From the NCBI GenBank assembly GCA_001662425.1, contig BDDC01002450.1:1-10890 (forward strand): a stretch of DNA of 10,890 nt, given 5' to 3'. Source of the stretch: Chlamydomonas sphaeroides. Taxonomy: Eukaryota > Chlorophyta > Chlorophyceae > Chlamydomonadales > Chlamydomonadaceae. The translations under genes and the position numbers were made by a program. Shown here piece by piece: positions 1 through 9,300 of this stretch (positions are counted from its first letter, which is position 1; every line of letters starts with the position of its first letter). A model generated the notes under the pieces. That model did no database searches, was not told the DNA's origin, and worked only from the letters and a program-made list of their open reading frames with translations.

Positions 1-118
1 ACCCTCCCACCCCCCTCCTCCCGTCGGCTGCCCGCTCCCGCCCGCGCACGTAAGCCCCACACGCCTCCTGCTCCTCCGCCTCCGCCCACCTCACCGCCCG
101 CCCTCCCGCCCTGCCCAC

Positions 119-832
119 CTGCACGCCTATGCGGCCCTCCCGCAGGTCCTTGAGCACCAGCTCCCGGTAGCGGTCCGCCTGGCGCTTGGCGGCGGGCTGC
201 GCCATCTCGTGCACGTGGGGCAGCGCCCAGCCCTGGCCCTCCACCCACTTGCCGTTGGCCCTGCGGTCCATGGGTGCAGCAGCGGGTCAGGGCGGGGCCC
301 AGCGGTCGCCGTGCCTGCTGCAACCAAGCTCCGTACGGCGCCCCGCGGCACGGAACGCCGGTCCGGGCGGTCCGGACACATGCCTGTTGCAGTACATGGC
401 CAGCAGGCCGCCCGCCGAGGCCATGGCCGCCGCCGTCTCCTCGATGGCCGCCACAAGCTCTTTCTGCCGCAGCACGTTGGCGGCCTCGGCCTCCCGGATC
501 AGCCGCATCTGCGCCTTGGCGGTGGCCTTGCGCGCCGCGGGCGCCTGCCGGCATAGGAGCACGGGGGCCGGGAAAGGGCGGGGCAGCACAGCGGCTCGGC
601 ACGTTGCCCAAGCCACAAGCCCAGCAAGCGCACCGTGCGGCACACGCACACACACGCCTGGCAGCAGCCACCGTTGCAGCCACCACGGCAGCCGCCGAAG
701 GGCACGCTGGCAGCCACGCCGGCCACGCCCACCTTGCATTGCGCCAGCCGCTGCGCCATGGTGCCGATCTTGTACTCGCCGCCCGCCGCGTTCGCGAGCG
801 TGCGTGGCGAGGCCTCGCCGCCACCGCCGTCC
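119..832 (-). CDS. C-terminal coiled-coil-like exons (832-733, 544-384, 260-119) of the minus-strand gene
   Basis: Detail of the minus-strand gene. Exon 832-733 encodes a segment ending GGEYKIGTMAQRLAQCK. Exon 544-384 encodes ATAKAQMRLIREAEAANV and then LRQKELVAAIEETAAAMAS, a stretch of alternating charged and hydrophobic residues like an amphipathic helix or coiled coil. Exon 260-119 encodes ANGKWVEGQGWALPHVHEMA followed by a basic/acidic helix. Donors are GTGGGC, GCATGT and GTGGGC; acceptors end CACAG, GGCAG and CGCAG. The phases agree only if the second intron (383-261) uses the GC donor. Positions 118-1 look like the next intron and contain no exon I can support. Confidence 0.72.
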
Positions 833-3800
833 CTGTGGAGGGGGCACACGCGGTGCGGCTCTGATGGCGGCAGGGCACGGCAAACAAGCCGCCCGCCCTC
901 CCCTCGGGCCGCTGCACGCAGCCACTGCTCACCCGGTCGGCAGCCGCACGCCCAGCCGCCCGTTGACGCCAGGGTGCGGCGAGCTGCCCGACGGCGGCCG
1001 CGGCTGCATCAGCGCCGCACGGCGGCTCGCCGAGCCCGGCCGCCCGCCGCCCAGCGCCGCCGCCGCGGCGGCGCTGGTGGAGGGGTTGGTGGGTTCGCTG
1101 CGGCTGCGCGGTGTCGCCACCATGACCGCCGTCACCGCGCCGCTTAGCCGCGTCGTGCCGGGGCCCCCCGGGCGCGAGGGCCGCAGGGGGGAGCCCTGCG
1201 AGGCCGGCGCTCCCGAGGTGGAGGCCCGGCTGCCGTCCCCTGCGCCCAGCAACATGCCGCCCTCCTGGGTGGCGCCCGACCAGGAGGCGCGAGCGGCGGA
1301 GCCGCGGCCCAGGCCCGGCCCGGATAGGCCCAGGCCGCCGGGCACAGGAGAGCCCAGCACGGGCGGGCCGACGCCGATGGGGGCTAGCGGCGCGGGGCCT
1401 TGGCCGGGCACTGGACTGGCGGCTTGGCCTGGGCCGGAGCCGGGCATGTTTGCGAGCAGCGAGGCCACGGGGCCGTTGAGCGACTGCGTTACCAGGTTGC
1501 TGCTGCCGGTGCTCACGCGCCGGCGGCCGGGCGCAAAGGCGGCCGCGGCGGCGGACAAGGCCGTGGGCGCCAGGTTGGGGGAGGCCAGGATGGAGGGTGG
1601 CGCGGCGGCGCCGTTGGCGGCGGCCGCGGCCGGGCCCAGCGAGGCGGCGGCGCCGGAGTTGGAGCCGGAGTCTGCCGGCAAGGGCCAGGCAGGGGGCGCA
1701 AGCGTGGGTGACAGCTGCACTGGAGTCCTGCCCGCTTGCATGGACCCGCTCAGCAGCGTGCCGCGTCCAGCGCATCACCCAACACCTCCTGGCCCCGCCG
1801 CAGCGCCCGCCTCACCACCGGGCCGCTTGTAGGGCCGCGCCTTGGGCAGCGCCGACAGCGGCGGCGGCGCGCCAAAGCCGTCGCTCTTGACCGCCAGGTG
1901 CCACGTGGGCCGCCGGGGCTCGGCCTGCCCCGTCGCTGAGCTGCGAGGGTGGCGCATGGCGCCCACGGCGGCGTTGGCCAGCGCGGCCGCCTCGTCGGCG
2001 CCCATGCCGTCGTACTCGGCAATGGCCGCCAGCTCCTCGCCCGGGCCGCCCTCTTCGTCATCCTCCTCGTCGCCGCCCGCCGCCTCGGCCGCGGCGTGGT
2101 CGGCCGCCAGCTGCCGCATGGCCTCCCGCAGCTCCTCCAGCTCCGCCTGCGCCACGGCGCCGAGCGTGGACGAGTCAGGGGGTGTACCGAAGGAGTAACG
2201 AATTGGTTAGCCACATACCGAGCCAGAATGACAGGCGGGGCGCACACAAGCGCAGGCGGCCGATGGGAAGGGATGGGAGAGGGGCACCCGGCGCCGGCCA
2301 CGTCCAGCGAGTGTGCGGCGTGGGTGGTCCGGTGCCAGGGCGGGCCCGAGCGGGGGGCTAGCAAGGCCCCAGGGGCCCCAGCAGGGTTGGGCATGTGGAC
2401 GGCCCCAGCAGCGGCAGTACGTGGTCCCAGCGCCCCGCAAGCACGTCAGCCGCCCCCACCGGCGGGCACGCAAAGGGTTGTCACACCGCTGAAGAAACTG
2501 TTATCAGGTATCCTAGAAGATACCTAACCCTATGGTTTGGGAACCACAAGCGCGCCAGCCACCCCCACAAAGCCCGGGCCTGGGCCCAAGCGCCCAACGG
2601 CCGGGGCCGGACCCACCTTGAGCCCGGGCAGCTTCTCGCGCGCAGCCGCCAGCCGCGCCGTCTCGTCCGCGAACTTGTGCATGCCGTCGCCAAGGTGCTG
2701 CTCCGCAAAGAGCGCAAAGTTGTCGATGCGGGCCGGGCCGCGCTGCTTCTTGCCCTGCGCGGTGGCGCGGCGGCGCAGCGGTGCGGGCGGGAGCCCACCG
2801 GGGCCGCCGGGTCAGCGCCGGGGCCAAGGGGCTCGCGAGCCGGAGGCTGGCGGCGCCAGCTGCCGCAGCACCCGTGGGGCTGCGCTGTAGCACTCACGTT
2901 TTGCAGCATCTGCAGCGTGCCGACGGCCAGGAAGGCTGTCTTCTTGGCGTGCGCCACCGTCTGCCGCCAGCGGTTGGCGGTGCTGCCGCCGCCACTGGCG
3001 ACTGGCGCCGCTCCATTGCCGCCGCCGCCCGCTGCGCCAGCCTCGGCGCCTTGGGCGGAACCTAGCGCAACGGGTCGTGGGGATGGGCATGCGCGCGTCG
3101 GCCTAGGTGCCGTTTCCGCGGCACGGACCGGGTCCCGCCACGGCAAGCGCAGCCTCGCGCCTCCGCTGCACTGCTGTGGCACGGGCCCCACCCACCCTGA
3201 GTTGTGAAGGAGCTCGCCGGGCTGCCGCGGACCCGCTCCACGCTGCTCCTGCGGCCCGCATCCCTGTGGCAGGAAAGGGCCAGGACGCGCACTACCTCCT
3301 CACACACACACACACAGAGCACATCCAGCCATAGAGCCCCGCCGGGGCTGCCACGCCGGCCCTTGAGGAAGCAGGCCCCAGCCGCCAGCCCGGCGCGGCC
3401 TCCGCTGCGGTCCCCAGCCCCCAGCCCGGCGCCATAGGCCCCGGCCGCGGCCTTTGGCCCCTGGCCCCCAAACGAGCCGTCCCCAGCCCCCCGGCCGCCG
3501 ACGTCCGCCGCCACCCACACTCTGGGGCTGGACGGCTCCACGGGGGAGTTCAGGTCCGGCACCACGCTGCGCGCCAGGGAGCCCTCCAGGTTGTTGCGGG
3601 AGCCCCTGCGCTCCGCGTTTGGGATGGGGCCCAAGTCTAGGGTCAGGGGTAGCGGCGGCCAGTGGCAGCTGTGCCAAAAAGACGCCGGAAGCCCTGGGCC
3701 CGCCTACGCGCCGATGCCCCCTCCCTGCGCTTGCACGACCCAGCAGGTGAGCCGTGACACGCTGCCGGCCAGGGCACTGCGACACACGCCAGCTGCGGCC

Positions 3801-5060
3801 GCTGGCTTCTGCACGCCCTCCCGCGCCGCCCGCTTTCCCGTGTTGCTTGTGGCCCGGCGGCGGGCTGTCAGCGGCCGGCGTGCCTCACCCTGGCCGCTCA
3901 AACTGCTTCTGTTTGAGGTAGAAGTCCACGTACTGCAGATTGAGCTGGATGTCGCCCTGGCCCCGGCGCATGGCCATGAGCTGCCGCCGCTTGGCCTGGC
4001 GGGGGCGGACGGGGTAGGGCGGGGACGGGAGGGGAGGGAGGGGGAAAGGGGCAGTGGGTGGGGTGCTAGCCGTGCGCGGCCGGCACGGCGATGGTGCGAG
4101 CGGGACCAAGGGCACCAGGGCTGGGGGTGGATTGCTGACGAGGACAGGTGGGAAGAATTAGCAGGAGGATGTGTTGCCGTGTGGATAGGAGGGATGGGAC
4201 AAAAGGCCCCGGAGGTCCGGGAGCGGTCCGGAAGCGGGGCGGGGCACACAGAGGCCTCACGCGCCACTTGGGACGGCGGGCCACGGGGTAAGGCAAGGCG
4301 GCACGCGACCACGTGCTTCGCCGGCAGCCGCGCACCTCCTTCTCCAGCTCCTTCCGCCCCGCTGTATCATCCCTTGACAGCGCCGCTTCGATGTTATCAC
4401 TGGCCTTTCCAACTTGGTTCTGTAGGCAATGCGAGGATCAGCGCTCGGTTGAGGGATGTGCAGCCACACCCGGCGCAGCTGTGAGCAGGGGCCCCAGGCG
4501 GGCTGTGCCGTAACCCGGTTTAGTCATGGCCCAGACTGCAGTCGCACAGAGAGCCGCCCGCCCGATGGCTCCAAACTGCCAACACGTTCTGGCTTCCAAC
4601 GCCGCGCCACATCCCCGCAGGCACCCCGACTGCGGTGCTGTGCGCGTCCTCCGGTCCCGGCTGAACCCGCTCACCCCCAGCCAGTCCAGACGAGCACTGA
4701 AGCTCTTGTTCCTTGCAATAGCAGGTCGATCATATCCTACATGCGTGACGGGTATGCATCACGACCATGAGCCTGGCAACTGCGTGCAGCTGTGTGGCAC
4801 TCCGCATGAGCTGACATGTCAGGCGCGGCTTGCACACCACCCCCTTCAGGGTTGCACCTGCTAGGGACTGCGTAAACTGACCACGCCCATGGCGCCGACT
4901 TCGACGCTTGCAGGCGGGATTCTTCTTCGCAGCTCTCGGCCATGTCACCAGAAAGCCCGCGGCCGCTACGCTTACCGCCAAGGATGTCGAGCTCTTTGGC
5001 AACTTCTGTCGCAGATGAGGCTGTGCCCTCCACGAAGTCGCGGCTAGCAGCACCTCCCAT
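119..5060 (-). CDS. Unrecognised 13-exon gene: N-myristoylation-type, coiled-coil/low-complexity protein (3' end outside the window)
   Basis: Exons read right to left: 5060-4976, 4736-4675, 4419-4336, 3995-3889, 3668-3474, 3263-3196, 3061-2898, 2754-2617, 2146-1816, 1719-933, 832-733, 544-384, 260-119. Every junction keeps one frame, giving 808 codons with no stop, and the last exon ends at a GTGGGC donor. The start gives MGGAASRD, which fits the N-myristoylation consensus (Gly2, Ser6), so membrane attachment is inferred. In order: a charged helical part (about 50-112, including QYVDFYLKQKQFERP); a Ser/Pro/Gly-rich part (114-230); helical segments (231-330); an acidic patch GGDEEDDEEGGPGEE (325-339); an Ala/Pro/Gly/Ser linker (about 390-674); a coiled-coil-like stretch (715-747); and a charged tail with QADRYRELVLKDLREGR. 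I do not recognise the family and assign no function. Weakest points: the exon 5 donor (GTTTGG), the exon 9/10 junction (another short intron is possible) and the GC donor of exon 12. Confidence 0.78.
261..383 (-). other. Probable GC-AG intron
   Basis: A 123-base intron of the minus-strand gene. Its donor reads CAACAG then GCATGT, and its acceptor reads GACCGCAG. The GC donor leaves AG, which joins the following G to make an Arg codon and continues the open frame. The nearest GT donors (for example GTGTCC at 379) put the next exon out of frame. GC-AG introns are a known minority class, and the exon side (CAG) is strong here, as is usual for them. Confidence 0.6.
933..1719 (-). CDS. Long low-complexity linker exon of the minus-strand gene
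   Basis: Detail of the minus-strand gene. A single 787-base exon encodes about 262 residues rich in Ala, Gly, Pro and Ser, such as LGPAAAAANGAAAPP. One less repetitive island, NLVTQSLNGPVASLLANMPG, may be a short binding motif. The exon ends ACC-GG before GTGAGC and joins in phase to the exon at 832 (GAC GGC GGT). The tract looks disordered and links the helical N-terminal half to the charged C-terminal region. The opposite strand is also open here, as expected for GC-rich coding DNA. Confidence 0.75.
2147..2616 (-). other. Longest intron of the minus-strand gene, with an AT-richer hairpin
   Basis: A 470-base stretch between exons 2754-2617 and 2146-1816, bounded by GTGGGT and GGCGCAG. I see no exon in it that keeps frame and codon bias. 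It holds an AT-richer patch (about 2475-2550) with a perfect 7-base inverted repeat, AGGTATC at 2506-2512 and GATACCT at 2519-2525, around a 6-base loop. No snoRNA or tRNA boxes were recognised. Confidence 0.6.
3301..3316. repeat. (CA)8 microsatellite in an intron
   Basis: Eight CA dinucleotides on the plus strand, TG on the sense strand of the minus gene. They lie inside the proposed intron 3473-3264, about 35 bases before its pyrimidine-rich acceptor TTTCCTGCCACAG. Such repeats are common in volvocine introns, which supports reading this stretch as intronic although the frame stays open through it. Confidence 0.85.
4976..5060 (-). CDS. First exon of the minus-strand gene, with myristoylation-type N-terminus
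   Basis: Detail of the minus-strand gene. The ATG at 5060-5058 has A at -3. It opens 28 codons beginning MGGAASRDFVEG, followed by a GTAAGC donor in phase 1. The phase fits the next exon (4736-4675, 62 bases), whose acceptor follows GCATGTAG and which encodes YDRPAIARNKSFSARLDWLG. Direct joining to the exon at 4419 would give an early stop, so the 62-base exon is required. Gly2 followed by Ser6 is the known requirement for N-myristoyltransferase. That the protein is actually acylated is inference. Confidence 0.75.
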
Positions 5061-6151
5061 TCTTTAGAGCCGCGACCTTCTGCTGGTATGCAGTATGCAA
5101 AATGTTAAGCTATCCGTGAGGCCCCATAGTTGGGGTGCTGCTCGCGGTAGCAGAAGCTTAAGAAGCAGGTCGGGCTTCTAAATTGGTTCCTAGCGTGTAC
5201 GAGGAACAAAGGTAGGCATTGTATGCTATATGGCGCTTTGCTGCTCGTGTAGTGCGGGAACGACGTCGACGGTGCGCCCGTGTGAGTGCGGGAACCACCC
5301 CGGAGTGCCGACGGCATAAATCCCAGCCCCGCCACTCTCCGCCCAGCGATGCCAACAAGGTTGCCCTGCAATCGTTTCGTCGCCCCGTCTGCATATGACT
5401 TGGGCGGTGCGCGCCTCGGAGTTGAAGTGCTCGGTGCAGCTCGGCGTGCGTTTGTGTTTCCCATATAGTCTCGCAAGTACGGTACGCACAGCGACCAGGC
5501 CGCAGGGGCCAGGACAAAGACCATCGGGGCAAGCGAGCAGGCGACTCATGGGTGTGCCTTTAGGTTCAACTGTTGTTCGGGGTAGAGATGGGGTGACAAA
5601 CACGGCGCGGCGTGCCACTGCCGCCGCCTATCAGCACGTGTCGCCAACCTGAATACACTAGTTCCTGAACCGGTTATATGCCGGTGCTGAACCGGTGTTG
5701 CACTGCGGTGTGAGACAGCTATAAGATGCTTCGGCATGAAGTTCTCGCTACTAAACCAACTTGTACGGGTAAGAAGCTTTTGCCGCTTGTGCACCAACCA
5801 TTTCTTCTGAGGTAGCCGATTTGTCGAGTTAACTGCCGACGCCGGGGTCCGGCCAACCACCCAGCGCAGCACGAAAGAACACGGCACGAGTACACACGCC
5901 GCCAGAACAAGAATGTTGGAGCAATGCCAATTTCGCACTCCAAACGCTAGCGCGAAGCGATGTCACCGTTGCCTCGAGCGCTCCGCAGCCAGCTGCCCTC
6001 CATGTGAGGCAAGCAAACATGCCAGACGAGTATCGCTGTGCTTATGCGCGCGCACAAGGAACAGCCAACAAGTGCGCCGTGACCTGCACACGGTATGACC
6101 CAACCTATCAGCACCTCGTGCCGCCCACCCGCACCGGTGCGCGCAAACGGT
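5061..6151. promoter_or_regulatory. Divergent intergenic region, probable bidirectional promoter
   Basis: About 1.1 kb separates the two ATGs (5060 minus, 6152 plus). By eye it is clearly less GC-rich than the flanking genes and lacks their strong third-position bias. Candidate elements for the plus gene are TATAAG at 5720-5725 and a pair of CTGAACCGGT repeats (5665-5674 and 5687-5696), the first of which forms the palindrome AACCGGTT at 5668-5675. For the minus gene, TATA-like sequences lie near 5226 and 5464. Both 5' UTRs, and possibly a UTR intron, must lie here. Open frames of 60-139 codons exist but show no gene-like codon use. The promoter assignment is inference from position. Confidence 0.5.
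5665..5696. repeat. Two CTGAACCGGT direct repeats in the promoter region
   Basis: CTGAACCGGT occurs at 5665-5674 and again at 5687-5696, 22 bases start to start, about two helical turns. The first copy extends into the palindrome AACCGGTT. The spacing and position, upstream of the TATAAG at 5720, would suit a paired transcription-factor site, but no specific factor can be named. Confidence 0.5.
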
Positions 6152-6307
6152 ATGTCGCGACGCAACGCCATCGCATGGCTGCTGGGTACAGCAATGCTCC
6201 ATACAGCAGCGCTTGCGCTGGTGGCATGCGCCACGCAGCACGTCGCATGGCACACACTGCCCGAGATGCCCATCCCGCTCGGCGAAGTCTCCAACGCTGT
6301 TGTAGAG
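6152..6307 (+). CDS. Kelch gene exon 1: signal peptide and start of blade 1
   Basis: Detail of the Kelch gene. Fifty-two codons run from the ATG at 6152 to the GTGCGG donor at 6308. The N-terminus has a basic start (MSRR), a hydrophobic core (WLLGTAMLHTAALALV) and a small-residue cleavage pattern, ACA before TQH. The mature protein would then begin with AWHTLPEMPIPLGEVSNAVV, the typical Trp-x-x-Leu-Pro-x-x-Pro start of a Kelch repeat. Confidence 0.82.
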
Positions 6308-9300
6308 GTGCGGCACGCGGCGTTGGAACCGCCTGTCCGCGCCTGCCCTGCAGCCCTCCTGCTACCCTGGTACAGCGATAGCAGCTCCATGCGGCAACCC
6401 CGCCCGACGATGCCATGCCCTGCCACCAACGCACCTTCTCGCGGCTTCATCCCCGACCCGCCAGACACGCTCGCGCCACACGCGTGTGGCCCAAGCCCAG
6501 TCCTGCCACCCTGCACCCAACCGGGCACCTGCGCCGCCCCCAGGACGCCCACGGCAACGCGCTGCTCATCGTGGTGGGCCGCCACTCCTCCAGCGGCGTC
6601 GTCCACGCCAGCAACTCTCAGACACTGATGCTCAACCTCACCAACGTCGCGTCGCTCGGCCCCGGGCTGGACGCCGGAGCGGGCGGCGGTGGCAACTGGA
6701 CTCGGTGCGGTGCTGCCCTCGCCGTCCGCTACCGCCCGCGGCGTGCGGCCAGCCAGGGCCAGCCTCCCTACCCCCAGGCGGCCTGGCTCGGAGACACGAA
6801 ACCCTGTTCCCCTCCTTCCGTACCCCTCGACGTTGGCCCTAGTGACTACCCCAGGGCTGTCCGATGACACGAACCCTTCTCCCCTCCCTACGCCCCCCCT
6901 GCGCCCCGCAGCCTGCCCGACCGCCCCCACCACGGCGATCACATGGTGGCCCTGGTGGCGGACAACAAGCTGCACCTGCTGGGCGGCTTCACCAGCGGTG
7001 CAGCGGGTGGGTGGGTGGGTGGGCGAGCGACGCCACCCAGGCACCCGGCTCCTTCGCCCCGGGCTCGCTCTCGAGGCGCCCCCGGCGCACCCGCGTCCGC
7101 CGCCGCCCTGTTTCCCCGACCCCGGGAACCAATCGCCAAGCATGACAACGACACTACTCGACGCAGTTGCTTGCGCTGCTCAGCCAGCAGGAAGTGTATA
7201 TCCATAAAACGCCCAACCCAACCGCCCAAACCCAACCGCAGGCAAGCTCCAGATTTACGACCCGCTAGCCCGGGCCTGGTCCCTGGGCCCGCCCTGCCCC
7301 GTGGTCAGCGGCGGCGGCGCGGGCGCGGTGCTGGGCCGCTCCCTGTACTACTGCGGGGGCGTGGGCGGAGGCGACCAGGTCGACGGGCCGCCGCTGGCCG
7401 AATGCGCGTGAGCGGGCGGGGAGGGATGTACCATGGGAGTAATGAACTAGTTGCGAACCTCCGAGCGGGGAGGGGCTCGTCCTCGCGGGCGCGATGAAAT
7501 GTGTGGTGCATTGCTGCCGCTGCTACCGGTTGTCCGCCAAGCCGTACGCCGTGGGCCGCCGCTGGCCGAGAGCGCGTGAGTGGTTTGGGATGGCCCCGTC
7601 CTCAATGCGGGCAGCGGCGTGCGTTTGAGGGGTGGCTGAAAGGGCACGGCTGCTGCGGCAGCGCCTCGGCTTCTGTCGCTGCTGCCCCGTGCTCTCGACG
7701 GCCCGCAGCCGGGCGCCGCTGCTCGCCTGCAGCGGCGTTTCACACGTGCCGGGGCACCTGGGGGTGTATGCATCTGGGGGCACCCCGGGGGCTCATGCAT
7801 CTGCTGTGGCCCTTGCAAGGGGGGTCCACGCAATAAGGAAGGGGGCACCCGGGGTTGGCTGCTGTGAACCCTCCTGCAAGCCCTCCGTCGCCCCACCCCA
7901 CCCCTTCTTCTCCTCAAGCCGCCGCCCCGGCCCCGACCTGCAGGCGCTACAGCTTGGATGCCCGCACCTGGTGGTCGCTTCCGCGCATGCCGCTGCCGTC
8001 CCACCACGCCGCCGCGGGCTCGGACGGCCGGAGGCTGTGGGTGTTCGGCGGGCGCAACAGCACCGGCAACAGCGTGCGGGGGCCGGTGGACTACGCCCAG
8101 GTGTACGACCCGGTGGCGGATGTGAGGCATGGGTTCGGGGGACGAGCGAGGGGACGGGAGGGGAAAGGGTTTGGGGCTCGTTGGCACGGGTGGCCGTGCC
8201 TGGGCGCATCAGCGGGTCATGAACGGGCCATGAGCGGGTGCGCCGGTGGTGGGAGGGTAGGGCAGGGAACGGACGGTGCTAGGGCTGATGGGGTCGTGCT
8301 AGCGGGGCCGCCTGCCGTGCCGCGGCCAGCTGCTGCAGCGCGCGAGGCGGCACGTGACCGGGCCGGGGACGGCAGCTGAGGTGTGGCGACTGGCGAGCAG
8401 GTGGGGCGGCGAGCAGGTGTGGGGCGGTATGGCCGGGCGGTGTGTGGTAGCGCAGCAGGGCGGCCACGGCAGGCGGCGCCGGCTGACCCGCGGCCCCCTG
8501 TCGCCCTTTCGCTGCTGCAACGCCCCCCCCCCCAGGCCTGGTCCCTGGCCGAGCCGCTGCCTGTGGCCCGGGGCGGCATGGGGCCCGCGCTGCTGGCGGG
8601 CGGCCGCATGTACGTCATGGGCGGCGAGCTGCGGTGAGGCGGCGGGCCAGGAGGGGCGAGGATAGGGAGGAGGGAGGGAGGGGGGAGGGGGGATGGAGTG
8701 GGGAGGGGGATGGAGTGGGGAGGAAGGGGCTGCGGTGGCCCTTGCGCAGGATTAGGGGACGAGGAACGAGCTGCTGTTGTGTGACGTGCTGCCCCTGGGG
8801 TAAGATCCGGGCTTTCACGCCCCAGTTGTGACAAACTGGCATGGGCCTGGGCGCGGGCGTCACGACCCCTGCCGCCCAGCCGGCCGGCCGGCTCTCCGTC
8901 CGGCTCTGCGCATCCCTGCTGGCCCTTCCGCTGTGCTCCCTCCCTGCCCCTGCAGCTGCTCACTGTACAACATGACCTGCCCCAATGCCACACTGGGCAT
9001 CACGGGCGGCGGCGTCTTCACGCGCATCGACCGGTAGGGGCCACCACGAGAGCGCGGCGCAGTCCACGCAAACCCGCCTCCGGTCGCACTGCCCAACCTG
9101 CATCATCCGTACCGGTATGCATGTACCCGTGTACGGCAGGTACGACATCGTCACCGGCGCCTGGGATCGGGCATGGCCGGGCATGGCGCTGCCGCGGCAC
9201 GGCCACTACCCCGCGCTGGGGCCGGCGCCGGGGCTGGCGGCGGCGCAGGAACGGCGGCGCCGCCGTCGACGAGCGGCCCAGGAGGGCGCTGGGGAGGCTG

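Noticed and set aside
186..1832. A 548-codon open frame on the plus strand
   Set aside because: It is antisense to four or more phase-consistent exons of the minus-strand gene, crosses their introns, and its Ala/Arg/Pro-rich protein is what GC-rich antisense DNA gives.
5105..5524. A 139-codon minus-strand frame upstream of the first exon
   Set aside because: No coding bias or motif. It most likely lies in the 5' UTR or promoter of the minus gene.
5546..5938. A 130-codon minus-strand frame starting with a hydrophobic segment
   Set aside because: Codon use lacks the G/C third-position bias of the real exons, and it lies in the intergenic region with no other support.
6095..6151. An upstream in-frame ATG for the Kelch protein
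   Set aside because: It would add 19 polar, Pro-rich residues in front of a clear signal peptide, so the ATG at 6152 is the better start.
5947..7143. A 398-codon open frame on the minus strand
   Set aside because: It is antisense to Kelch exons 1-3, which have splice phases, a signal peptide and Kelch motifs. The minus-strand product shows no domain.
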